A stretch of DNA of 64,000 bases from Dehalococcoidia bacterium (lineage in GTDB: Bacteria; Chloroflexota; Dehalococcoidia; Lucifugimonadales; Australimonadaceae). The translations under genes and the position numbers were made by a program. Position 1 is the stretch's first letter, and the number at the start of each line of letters is the position of its first letter. The DNA lies in NCBI GenBank assembly GCA_022820645.1, contig JAJEFD010000016.1, forward strand, positions 40,273 to 104,272, given 5' to 3'. The notes under the pieces were generated by a model that ran no database searches, had not been told where the DNA came from, and saw only the letters and a program-made list of their open reading frames with translations. Below, piece after piece: positions 17,050 to 24,410 of this stretch.

Positions 17050-18081
17050 ATGGCAGTAATCGATTCAGATGCACACGTCGTGGAGTCGGAGCGCACGTGG
17101 GACTTCATCCCGGATGAGTTGCAGCACCTCCGCCCGATAGTCCTGCTGCCCAAGGAGGGCTACAAGTCGCCCTCGCCGGAGTTCTGGTACGTGGACGGCA
17201 GGGCGTTCAGCAAGGGCGTCAACGTCGGACTCGACACAGACGAGGCAACCCGCGAGGCGAGCGACATCGCGAAGCGTCTCGCGCACATGGACGAGCTCGG
17301 CGTCGACACGCACGTCCTCTACCCCAGCATCTTCCTGCGCCCGCTGGCGACGCACCCGGAGGTCGACCTGGCGCTCGCGCAGGGATACAACCGCTGGCTC
17401 GCCGACATCCACCGGCAGGGCGGCGGACGCCTCCGCTGGGCCGTCGTCCTCCCCACCATGTCGCTCCAGGAGTCCATCGAGGAGATGAACTTCGGCAAAG
17501 AGAACGGGGCGTGCGCCGTGTTCATGCGCGGCATCGAGGGCCCGCACCGGCTGAGCGACCCGTACATGACGCCCCTCTGGGAGGAGGCGCAGCGGCTCGA
17601 CCTGCCGGTGTGCATCCACGCCGCGACCGGCAACTTCGCGTTCTTCGACTACTTCGGGCGGGACGCGGGCTTCTCCACGTTCAAATTGTCAGGCGTCGGC
17701 GCGTTCCACGACATCGTGATGAAGGACATGCACCTGCGCTTCCCCGACCTGCGCTGGGGTTTCGTCGAGTTGAGCGCGTCGTGGCTCCCGTACGCGATGA
17801 ACGACCTCTCGCTGCGGTTCGAGAAGCGAGGCAGGGCATGGCCGGGGCGCGAACTGCTGGCCGAGCGCAACATCTGGGTCGCCGTGCAGACCGCCGACGA
17901 CATCGACTACGTCATCGACTGCGCGGGCGAGGACAACCTCGTCCTCGGCACAGACTACGGGCACAACGACACCTCGACCGAGCTGCACGCGCTCCGCAAC
18001 CTGCGCGAGAACGGCGGGCTTGGCGACGAAGTCGCCGACAAGATACTGGACCACAACCCCACGAGGCTCTACGCACTCTAG
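17050..18081 (+). CDS. amidohydrolase-2 family TIM-barrel hydrolase or decarboxylase (GTDYGH subtype)
   Basis: The 343-residue protein starts MAVIDSDAHVVESERTWDF, again with DxDxHxxE as the first metal motif. ICIHAATGNF-like His motif near residue 180, RWGFVELSASWLPYA near 235 and LGTDYGHNDTS near 300 complete the barrel. It is the closest paralog of the gene at 9572-10666. It precedes the tctCAB transporter by 91 bp on the same strand, so the transported compound may be its substrate or product; this is inference from context. The ATG at 17050 is behind GGGAGGCGCCCT. Confidence 0.88.
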   Translation: MAVIDSDAHVVESERTWDFIPDELQHLRPIVLLPKEGYKSPSPEFWYVDGRAFSKGVNVGLDTDEATREASDIAKRLAHMDELGVDTHVLYPSIFLRPLATHPEVDLALAQGYNRWLADIHRQGGGRLRWAVVLPTMSLQESIEEMNFGKENGACAVFMRGIEGPHRLSDPYMTPLWEEAQRLDLPVCIHAATGNFAFFDYFGRDAGFSTFKLSGVGAFHDIVMKDMHLRFPDLRWGFVELSASWLPYAMNDLSLRFEKRGRAWPGRELLAERNIWVAVQTADDIDYVIDCAGEDNLVLGTDYGHNDTSTELHALRNLRENGGLGDEVADKILDHNPTRLYAL

Positions 18082-18172
18082 GGACGGCGAAATAGAAGGC
18101 TGCGGGATTCCCGCCTGCGCGGGAATGACGGGTAAGAGCGCGGGAATGACGGAACAAGAAAGGGAGGTCTTC
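18082..18172. repeat. intergenic hairpin repeat between amidohydrolase and tctC
   Basis: A perfect stem ATTCCCGC (18107-18114) and GCGGGAAT (18119-18126) with a 4-base loop is followed by a second half element CGCGGGAATGACGG (18139-18152). The same 8-bp stem recurs at 38114-38132. This class of short intergenic palindrome is widespread in bacteria. Here it separates two genes of one strand and could shape mRNA decay or partial termination. Confidence 0.7.
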
Positions 18173-19174
18173 ATGAAACGCATCGGAAGGATCGGACGTC
18201 TGGGACGACTCATGCTGCTCGCGGGAGCGCTCGCGGCCATCGCCGCATTCGGCGTCAGCTGCGGGGACGACGAGCCGGACTTCCCCACGCGCGACGTCGA
18301 GTGGTTCGTCGGTTTCGCGGCAGGCGGCGGGTTCGACACCGCGAGCCGCATCATCGCCGACAAGATGAGCGACGACCTCGGCGTGAACGTCGTGGTGCGG
18401 AACATCGAGGGCGGCGGCGGACGGCGAGCGGTGCAGGAGATATCCCGCTCCGACCCGGACGGTCACGCCATCTCCATCATGAACATGCCGAACCAGATAA
18501 CGGCGGAACGGCTCGACCCGGAGGACGTCGACTTCAACGAACTCTCCTGGGTGGGGCGCGCGGTCATCCAGACCTACGGCCTATACACCGCATCCGCGAA
18601 CGACTTCAACACGCCTGAAGACCTGCAGGGGATGCCGGACGTCCGCTTCTGCCTGAGCGGCCTGGCCGGGCACTCCTTCCTAGTCGCGTCCGTCACCACG
18701 GAGGTGATGGGCATCGCGTGGAACCCGGTGACGGGCTACCGCGGACAGGAGACGCAGGCCGGTCTGCTGCGCGGCGACTGTGAGCTGGCGCTCGGCCCGA
18801 TCGCCGGCACGACGCTGACCGCAGTGCAGAGCCCGGACTTCAAGGTGCTGTGGATGTACTCCAGCGAGCGCTTCGCCCCGGTGCCGGACGCGCCGACGGT
18901 GGACGAACTGGGCTTCCCCGAACTCGGCGGCTCCAAGTTCGCGAACAACGGACTCGTCGCGGCAGCCCCCGGCACGCCGGACGACGTCCTCGAGATACTG
19001 GCGGAGGCCTTCGACAGCGCTCTCCAGGACCCGGACGTGATCGAGGGCATCAACAACGCCGGCATGGGCGTCGAGCGGCTCACTCCCGATGAGACGGCCG
19101 ACGTCGTCGAGGGGATGGACGGCATCGTCTCCGAGTACATAGACACGGTCAGGCAGAAGTCGCAGGCGCAATAG
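18173..19174 (+). CDS. tctC: tripartite tricarboxylate transporter substrate-binding lipoprotein
   Basis: The 333-residue protein has an N-terminal Arg-rich signal, a hydrophobic core and the lipobox FGVSC, so it is predicted to be a lipoprotein tethered outside the membrane. The mature part follows the TctC/Bug pattern: VEWFVGFAAGGGFDTASR near residue 43, NIEGGGGRRAV near 75 and APGTPDDVLEILAEAF near 275. Start ATG 18173 is chosen for the AGGGAGG site; the frame extends upstream through the repeat. It is the first gene of tctC-tctA-tctB, a secondary, ion-driven uptake system for carboxylates. The ligand is unknown. Confidence 0.93.
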   Translation: MKRIGRIGRLGRLMLLAGALAAIAAFGVSCGDDEPDFPTRDVEWFVGFAAGGGFDTASRIIADKMSDDLGVNVVVRNIEGGGGRRAVQEISRSDPDGHAISIMNMPNQITAERLDPEDVDFNELSWVGRAVIQTYGLYTASANDFNTPEDLQGMPDVRFCLSGLAGHSFLVASVTTEVMGIAWNPVTGYRGQETQAGLLRGDCELALGPIAGTTLTAVQSPDFKVLWMYSSERFAPVPDAPTVDELGFPELGGSKFANNGLVAAAPGTPDDVLEILAEAFDSALQDPDVIEGINNAGMGVERLTPDETADVVEGMDGIVSEYIDTVRQKSQAQ

Positions 19175-19195
19175 CAAGGGAGGCTCGACACTCTC

Positions 19196-20704
19196 ATGTT
19201 CGAGGCATTCCTCGACGGACTCGCCGGAATGGGGAGTCCAGCCGTGATCGGGGCGATCGTCCTGGGCACGACGCTTGGCGTCCTGTTCGGGGTGATCCCC
19301 GGTCTCGGCAGCGTCATCGCGATGACGCTCATCCTGCCGTTCACGTTCGGCTGGGACCCCATCATCGCGATGTACGTGTTCGCGGGCATCATCGGCACCG
19401 CGAGCACCGGCGGCGGCGTACCCGCCATCCTGCTCAACACGCCGGGGACGATAGCGAACGTCTGCACGACGTTCGACGGCTTCCCGATGACGAGACGGGG
19501 CGAGGGCGGGCGCGCCATAGGACTTGCCGCAACGGCGTCTGCCCTCGGCACGCTGTTCAGCATCGTCGTGCTTGCGGCGCTACTGCCGCTGGCGGAGATC
19601 ATGCTGCGGGCGTTCACTCCGCCGGACTTCTTCTGGCTCATCATCCTGGGCCTCATCGCCGTGACGTTCGCGTCGCGGCAGAACATGGTGAAGGGGATCG
19701 CGGCAGGCGGCGTCGGCATCCTCATCGCGCTCATCGGGTTCAGCCCGGTGTTCGGCGTGAGGCGCTACACGCTCGGGAGCGAGTACCTGTGGGACGGCAT
19801 CGAGATCGTTCCGCTGGTCATCGGCTTCTTCGCGCTGAGCGAGCTCATCGTCTACACGTCGCGCGGCGGCTCCATCGCGAGGGACGCGAGCGTCAACCTC
19901 GGCGGGTTCCGGCAGATCATGCGCGGCGCGGTAGAGGTGTTCCAGTACAAGGCGATCCTGCTGCGCGGCTCCGTCATCGGGACGGTCATCGGGGCCATCC
20001 CCGGTGCGGGCGGCGCGGTGGCTAACTTCCTCTCCTACTCGACGGCCAAGCAGGCGTCCAAGACACCGGAACTGTTCGGCACCGGCTATCCGGGCGGGGT
20101 GGTCGCGTCCGAGTCGTCCAACGACGCGAAGGACGGCGGCATCCTGCTGCCGACGCTCACGTTCGGCATCCCCGGCAACGGGGAGATGGTCATCCTGATG
20201 GGCGCATTCGTGCTGCACGGCATCCAGCCGGGCCGGGACCTGCTCGTGAACCGGCTGGACATCGTGTGGGCCATCATCCTGGGCGTCATCGCCGCGCAGG
20301 TGCTCACGACCATCATCATCCTGGGCGGGGGCGCGTGGCTGGCGCGGATCAGCCTCGTGCCGGTGAAGTACATCGCGCCGTTCGTGGCCATCCTCTCGTT
20401 CATCGGCGTCTACGCCGTGCGGAGCAACATCTGGGACGTGGCGCTCGCGGTGTTCGCGGCCCTCGTCGGCTTCTCCATGCGACGGGCGGGGTTCCCGCTC
20501 ATCACGCTGGTCATCGGCTTCGTGCTCGGGCAACTCGCGGAGGAGAAGTTCACGCAGTCGCTCCAGATATCGGGCGGCGGCTACTCGATATTCTTTACGC
20601 GGCCGGTCTCGATCATCCTGCTGCTGGCCATCGTCTTCATGCTCGGATGGTCGATGTACAAGGCGGCGAAGAAGAACCCCGCGCCACGGGCGGCAGGATC
20701 ATGA
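19196..20704 (+). CDS. tctA: tripartite tricarboxylate transporter large permease subunit
   Basis: The 502-residue protein is highly hydrophobic with about 10-12 membrane spans and carries the two TctA signatures: LFGVIPGLGSVIAMT near residue 25 and GAIPGAGGAVANFLSYSTAK near 265, followed by FGIPGNGEM near 322. These repeats line the transport path in the family. It lies 21 bp behind tctC and overlaps tctB by four bases. It should form the membrane channel that accepts the ligand from TctC. Nothing looks truncated. Confidence 0.95.
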   Translation: MFEAFLDGLAGMGSPAVIGAIVLGTTLGVLFGVIPGLGSVIAMTLILPFTFGWDPIIAMYVFAGIIGTASTGGGVPAILLNTPGTIANVCTTFDGFPMTRRGEGGRAIGLAATASALGTLFSIVVLAALLPLAEIMLRAFTPPDFFWLIILGLIAVTFASRQNMVKGIAAGGVGILIALIGFSPVFGVRRYTLGSEYLWDGIEIVPLVIGFFALSELIVYTSRGGSIARDASVNLGGFRQIMRGAVEVFQYKAILLRGSVIGTVIGAIPGAGGAVANFLSYSTAKQASKTPELFGTGYPGGVVASESSNDAKDGGILLPTLTFGIPGNGEMVILMGAFVLHGIQPGRDLLVNRLDIVWAIILGVIAAQVLTTIIILGGGAWLARISLVPVKYIAPFVAILSFIGVYAVRSNIWDVALAVFAALVGFSMRRAGFPLITLVIGFVLGQLAEEKFTQSLQISGGGYSIFFTRPVSIILLLAIVFMLGWSMYKAAKKNPAPRAAGS

Positions 20705-21255
20705 CGCGCATCAACGGCTTCAACCTCGGCGTGTACGCCTTCCTGCTCACGATCGCCCTGAGCATCGTCCTCGGCGCAACCGCCTACGCGGGTAAACAGC
20801 AGCTTACCGCGTTCGTCATCGGAATCCCGACGATCACGCTGCTCGTCTTCCTCGTACTCGCCGAGGTCACGCCCCGCCTCGTGAAGCTGACCGGAGCCTT
20901 CGGCGTGTCGGAGGACGACGCGCCGCAGGCCGCCGAGGACGACGCGGGGGGAAGCCCCGGCGGCATGGAGGCGGGCTCGTGGCGGCGCGTCGGCATCGTC
21001 TACGGCTGGCTCGTGCTCTACTTCGCGATGACGTTCGTCTTCGGGTTCTATATCGCGATACCCGTCTTCATGGTGCTCTTCCTCACCATCGAATCGCGCC
21101 TGATCCCCGTCTACGCCGTCGGGGTCATGGTGGCGGCTGGTCTGCCGCTGTACATCATCTTTCGGTTGGTGCTGGACATCCCGCTGTGGACCGGCATCCT
21201 GCCGCGCATCCTGCCGGGCATCATCGGCGGCGGCACCGTCCCGCAACTGAACTAG
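20701..21255 (+). CDS. tctB: tripartite tricarboxylate transporter small permease subunit
   Basis: The 184-residue protein begins MTRINGFNLGVYAFLL at 20701, where ATGA overlaps the tctA stop; the frame is open further upstream inside tctA but is not used. It has four hydrophobic spans (about residues 8-30, 38-57, 98-122 and 132-155) separated by a short acidic loop, the normal TctB topology. It is the least conserved member of TctABC systems and completes the operon. It ends six bases from the convergent carbonic anhydrase gene, with no terminator between them. Confidence 0.9.
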   Translation: MTRINGFNLGVYAFLLTIALSIVLGATAYAGKQQLTAFVIGIPTITLLVFLVLAEVTPRLVKLTGAFGVSEDDAPQAAEDDAGGSPGGMEAGSWRRVGIVYGWLVLYFAMTFVFGFYIAIPVFMVLFLTIESRLIPVYAVGVMVAAGLPLYIIFRLVLDIPLWTGILPRILPGIIGGGTVPQLN

Positions 21256-21261
21256 GGCGTC

Positions 21262-21924
21262 CTACCCACCGATCAGCACGATCCTCCGGCCCCGCAGCGG
21301 CTGGAGCGGCCTGTTGTTCGGCCCGCCGCTGAACGACTGCAGCGCACTCACCTGCTCTGCCGATACGGAGCCGGCGTCGCGCATCACCACCCACGTCACC
21401 GGTTCCTGGCACGGCGGGGTCGTCTTCGAGCCGGTGTAGTTGTAGAACACGTTCGAGCGAGGCATGAAGGCTGCCGCCCCAGGAGGGAGAGCCGCTGCGC
21501 CGCCGGACGCTGCGTCGAGCATCGCCTGCAGGACGGGGCTGGCACCGCCGAGCCGGAAGAGAACGCCGACCACGAGCGCGTCGCCCGAAGCGTCCTCGTG
21601 CACCACGTGCAGCTCCGCGGCGAACTCCTCGCCGTCAACGCGATGCTCGGCGGGCGCATGGGCGTGGGCCGACAGCAACTCGTAGCGCCGCCCTCCGAGC
21701 GTCAGGCTGCTCCCGGAAGCGAACTCCACGACGATGGGGCCTCGCGCCGACGCAACGCGACTCGCCTCTCCAGCATACGAGAACGACAGCACCGGGCCGA
21801 CGGCGGGCCCGTAGCCGGTGATGTCGATGGGCGACTGCTGTATTCCCCCGGCGCAGGGCGCGTAATCAGGCGAGAGCGACGCCCAATGCGCCGGGCCGAT
21901 CGGTCCCGCGTAACCCCACTCCAT
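21262..21924 (-). CDS. alpha-class carbonic anhydrase, without signal peptide
   Basis: The 220-residue protein matches alpha-carbonic anhydrases from its first residues: WGYAGPIGPAHW, GGIQQSPIDI, the zinc ligands in AHAHAPAEH and ELHVVH, then YTGSKTTPPCQEPV and NNRPLQPLRGR. Zinc and active-site Thr positions look intact, so CO2 hydration is likely. Bacterial alpha-class enzymes are usually exported, but here the catalytic fold starts at residue 2 and no signal sequence is present, which suggests a cytoplasmic enzyme. It starts five bases behind the isochorismatase-fold gene and appears to be the last gene of that operon. CO2 or bicarbonate release by the neighbouring enzymes could explain it. 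Confidence 0.92.
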   Translation of the reverse strand: MEWGYAGPIGPAHWASLSPDYAPCAGGIQQSPIDITGYGPAVGPVLSFSYAGEASRVASARGPIVVEFASGSSLTLGGRRYELLSAHAHAPAEHRVDGEEFAAELHVVHEDASGDALVVGVLFRLGGASPVLQAMLDAASGGAAALPPGAAAFMPRSNVFYNYTGSKTTPPCQEPVTWVVMRDAGSVSAEQVSALQSFSGGPNNRPLQPLRGRRIVLIGG

Positions 21925-21929
21925 GGCGC

Positions 21930-22478
21930 TCAGCTCAGGTACCGGGCGATGACCTCGTCGAGCGGCAGTACCTCGCTGTGCAGAACGTTGCGCACGATGC
22001 GGAGTGCGTACTCCTTCACCTCAGGCGGCTCGCTCTGCCGGTGCACCATCGTGCAGTCCTCCACCACCACGACCTTGTACCGCAGCTGGAACGCGTCGGC
22101 GGACGTCCACAGCACCGTGTTGTCGGTCGACGCCCCGGCGATGATGACGGTGTCGCGGTGCATCGTGCGGAGGACGTAGTCCAGGTCGTTGTGGGAGAAG
22201 CCGCTCAGGTAGCGCTTGTAGACGAGCGTGTCCTTGTCGACCGGTTGCAGCTCCGGGATGACGTCGAGGGCGTCGGTGCCCTCCTTCATCATCACGCGGG
22301 ACCAGTCGCCGACCTGGTCGCTCTCGCGCCGCATCGAGTTGACGTGGATGACGGGGACCTCGGCGGCGTAGGCGGCGTCCTTGAGCCGCCGCACGTTCGC
22401 CACCATCTCGTAGCCGTACGAGCCGGGCTCCCAGCCGTAACCCTTCGCCATGTCCAGGATGATCAGTGCGATGTTCAT
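21930..22478 (-). CDS. isochorismatase-fold cysteine hydrolase homolog with Cys replaced by Thr
   Basis: The 182-residue protein has the Rossmann-like isochorismatase fold: IALIILDMAKGY with the conserved Asp9, the Lys in VYKRYLSGF, and GASTDNTVLWTSADAF, where the nucleophilic Cys of the family is Thr121. The family includes amidases such as nicotinamidase and carbamoylsarcosine hydrolase, which need that Cys, and isochorismatases that work without it. Substrate and activity are therefore open. ATG 22478 is preceded by AAGGAG; the upstream frame overlaps the LLM gene. It sits 17 bp after the LLM oxidoreductase and 5 bp before the carbonic anhydrase. Confidence 0.88.
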   Translation of the reverse strand: MNIALIILDMAKGYGWEPGSYGYEMVANVRRLKDAAYAAEVPVIHVNSMRRESDQVGDWSRVMMKEGTDALDVIPELQPVDKDTLVYKRYLSGFSHNDLDYVLRTMHRDTVIIAGASTDNTVLWTSADAFQLRYKVVVVEDCTMVHRQSEPPEVKEYALRIVRNVLHSEVLPLDEVIARYLS

Positions 22479-22495
22479 GTTTTCTCCTTGCCGCC

Positions 22496-23362
22496 CTACC
22501 CTGCCGCTTCCTTGAAGCGGCGCAGGGCGTCGATGTGTTCGTCTGCGGACGTGAAGCCCGCGCGCAGCGTGTTGAAGGATATGTGTGTCGCGCCCCAGCC
22601 GGTCCACGTTTCGCAGTCGCGCAGCGCGCCGTCGATGCCACCGCGCGACACCGCAACCCGGGCGTCGACGCCCACGTCGTCCTGTGAGCGCCCCGCTTCA
22701 GCGACGAAGTTTCGGAATGCTTCGATCCGCTCCCTGCCCGCTTCGTCGGCCTGCAACTGCGGGAACCAGCCGTCGCCCATGCGGGCGATGCGGCGCAGCA
22801 CGCCGTCCGAGCGTCCGCCGCCGAACCAGATGGGGATGGGACGCTGCACCGGCAACGGCTTGATGCCCGCGCCAGGGATGCTGTGCCATCGGCCCTCGAA
22901 GTCGACAACCTCGTTCGTCCAGAGCGCGCGCAGCAACTCCACCTGCTCCTCGGAGCGCTTGCCGCGGTTGTGGAAGTTCTCGTTCAGCGCCTCGTACTCG
23001 ACGTCGTTCCAGCCGACGCCGACGCCGAGGCGGAGCCGTCCGCCACTGAGCACGTCGACCTGCGCGGCCTGCTTGGCGAGGAGCGCCGTCTGGCGCTGCG
23101 GCAGGATGATGACGGCGGTGACGAGCTCGATGCGGCTGGTGAGCGCGGCGAGATAGCCGAACGTGACCATCGGCTCGTGGAAGACGTCCTTGTGCGAATA
23201 CGGGCCCTGCCAGTTTGGCCTGCGGTTGGTGTCGGCGCCGAGCACGTGGTCGTAGAAGATGAGGTGCGCGTACCCGAGTCCCTCGGCTGCCTCGGCGAAG
23301 GCGCGCACCGCGCCCGGGTCCTCGCCTATCTCGTTCTGTGGGAAAACGACGCCTAGCTGCAT
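22496..23362 (-). CDS. LLM-class flavin-dependent oxidoreductase
   Basis: The 288-residue protein is a luciferase-like monooxygenase-fold enzyme using FMN or F420. Landmarks are MQLGVVFPQNEIG at the start, SRIELVTAVIILPQRQ near residue 80, LSGGRLRLGVGVGWN near 110 and PIWFGGGRSDGVLRRIARMG near 180. ATG 23362 is preferred because an AGGAG lies five bases upstream; a GTG two codons earlier overlaps that site. It is likely the first gene of LLM-isochorismatase-carbonic anhydrase. Such enzymes oxidise or reduce many small organics, and the substrate cannot be read here. A second LLM gene lies at 38180-39121. Confidence 0.92.
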   Translation of the reverse strand: MQLGVVFPQNEIGEDPGAVRAFAEAAEGLGYAHLIFYDHVLGADTNRRPNWQGPYSHKDVFHEPMVTFGYLAALTSRIELVTAVIILPQRQTALLAKQAAQVDVLSGGRLRLGVGVGWNDVEYEALNENFHNRGKRSEEQVELLRALWTNEVVDFEGRWHSIPGAGIKPLPVQRPIPIWFGGGRSDGVLRRIARMGDGWFPQLQADEAGRERIEAFRNFVAEAGRSQDDVGVDARVAVSRGGIDGALRDCETWTGWGATHISFNTLRAGFTSADEHIDALRRFKEAAG

Positions 23363-23427
23363 GTACACTCCTGGTGCGGGTTGCTCGAAGGAGTACCCCC
23401 ACGGATGATAGCCAACCCAACGCCCGC

Positions 23428-24243
23428 CTACGACGTCAAGAACTCCAACACGACCTCGTTGAACCGCTCCGCTGCCTGCTGCGGCAGCATGTGGCCAACG
23501 CCCTCGAACGGCACGAGCCGGGCGCCGGGAATGGCGGCGGCGGTCTGCTCGCCCATCTCGAACGCGTTGGTCTGGTCGTCAGTCCCCCAGCACACGAGTG
23601 TAGGCGCCTTGATGCGGGGCATCCGTCGCAGGGTGTTGTACCGGATGCGCGTGTCCGGATTGGTCATGTGCCGCATCACTGACGCGAAGGCTTCCCCATG
23701 GCCCGGCAACGAGTTCTTCCGGATGAAGGGCGCGGCCACCTCATCGATGTCCACCGTGCCCTCGGGGAACCGGTTCGCGAACTGCTCCCTGATCTGCTCC
23801 TCAGTCGGGACCTTGAACTCGACCATGTTCTGCAGAGGCCGCGTCGCAGTGCCGCCGCCCGCCACGTTCACCACCTTGTTGACGCGCTCAGGGCTCTCGT
23901 ACGACAGCAGCGTTACGATCCATCCTCCCATCGAATGCCCCACGAAGTTCGCCCTCTCGATGTCCAGCACGTCCATGAACTCGCGTACGTGGTCGACGAG
24001 ATAAGCGAAGGAGAACTCCTGCTGAAAGACGTCGCCCACGCCCCAGTTCAGGCAGTCGATGGCGTAGACGTGGAGTTTCTCCGCGAGTGGGCCGATGTTA
24101 CGGACCCACGACTCGCAGCCGCTCGTCCACCCGGCGCCATGTATGAGGATGGTCGGATAGCCCGCCCCGGCTTCCCAGTACCGGGTCTTCCCGTGGACCA
24201 TCTCGGCGTAGTTCTCGGTCCAGACTTTCGCAGTGGTAGTCAT
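23428..24243 (-). CDS. alpha/beta-fold hydrolase
   Basis: The 271-residue protein has the alpha/beta hydrolase plan: oxyanion motif LIHGAGWTSG near residue 32, nucleophile elbow VGHSMGGW near 98, the acid in CWGTDDQTN near 215 and the His in EGVGHMLP near 245. The triad looks intact. The family contains meta-cleavage-product hydrolases, esterases and haloalkane dehalogenases; motif similarity alone does not decide. ATG 24243 follows AAGGAG, and the 57 extra upstream codons look non-coding. It stands 167 bp from the lyase gene and 65 bp before the LLM gene on the same strand. The gap at 24244-24410 holds a weak hairpin (24301-24328) and no gene. Confidence 0.92.
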   Translation of the reverse strand: MTTTAKVWTENYAEMVHGKTRYWEAGAGYPTILIHGAGWTSGCESWVRNIGPLAEKLHVYAIDCLNWGVGDVFQQEFSFAYLVDHVREFMDVLDIERANFVGHSMGGWIVTLLSYESPERVNKVVNVAGGGTATRPLQNMVEFKVPTEEQIREQFANRFPEGTVDIDEVAAPFIRKNSLPGHGEAFASVMRHMTNPDTRIRYNTLRRMPRIKAPTLVCWGTDDQTNAFEMGEQTAAAIPGARLVPFEGVGHMLPQQAAERFNEVVLEFLTS

Positions 24244-24410
24244 GTGCGCTCCTTGAACAGCTCTCAGGCGAGCAGTGGCAATTCTCTGCCGACCGCTTCC
24301 CCGGAGGATGGGAAGGACCCCCCTCCGGCATCCGCGAGCCGACGTGCCACCTAGGTTAGCCTGCTCCGCTGTCCGGGTCGAGGAGGGCGCGGCGCTCGCA
24401 GGTGTGGCAC

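Noticed and set aside
24301..24328. Hairpin behind the lyase gene as an intrinsic terminator
   Set aside because: The 7-bp stem has a 14-base loop and no T-tract on either strand.
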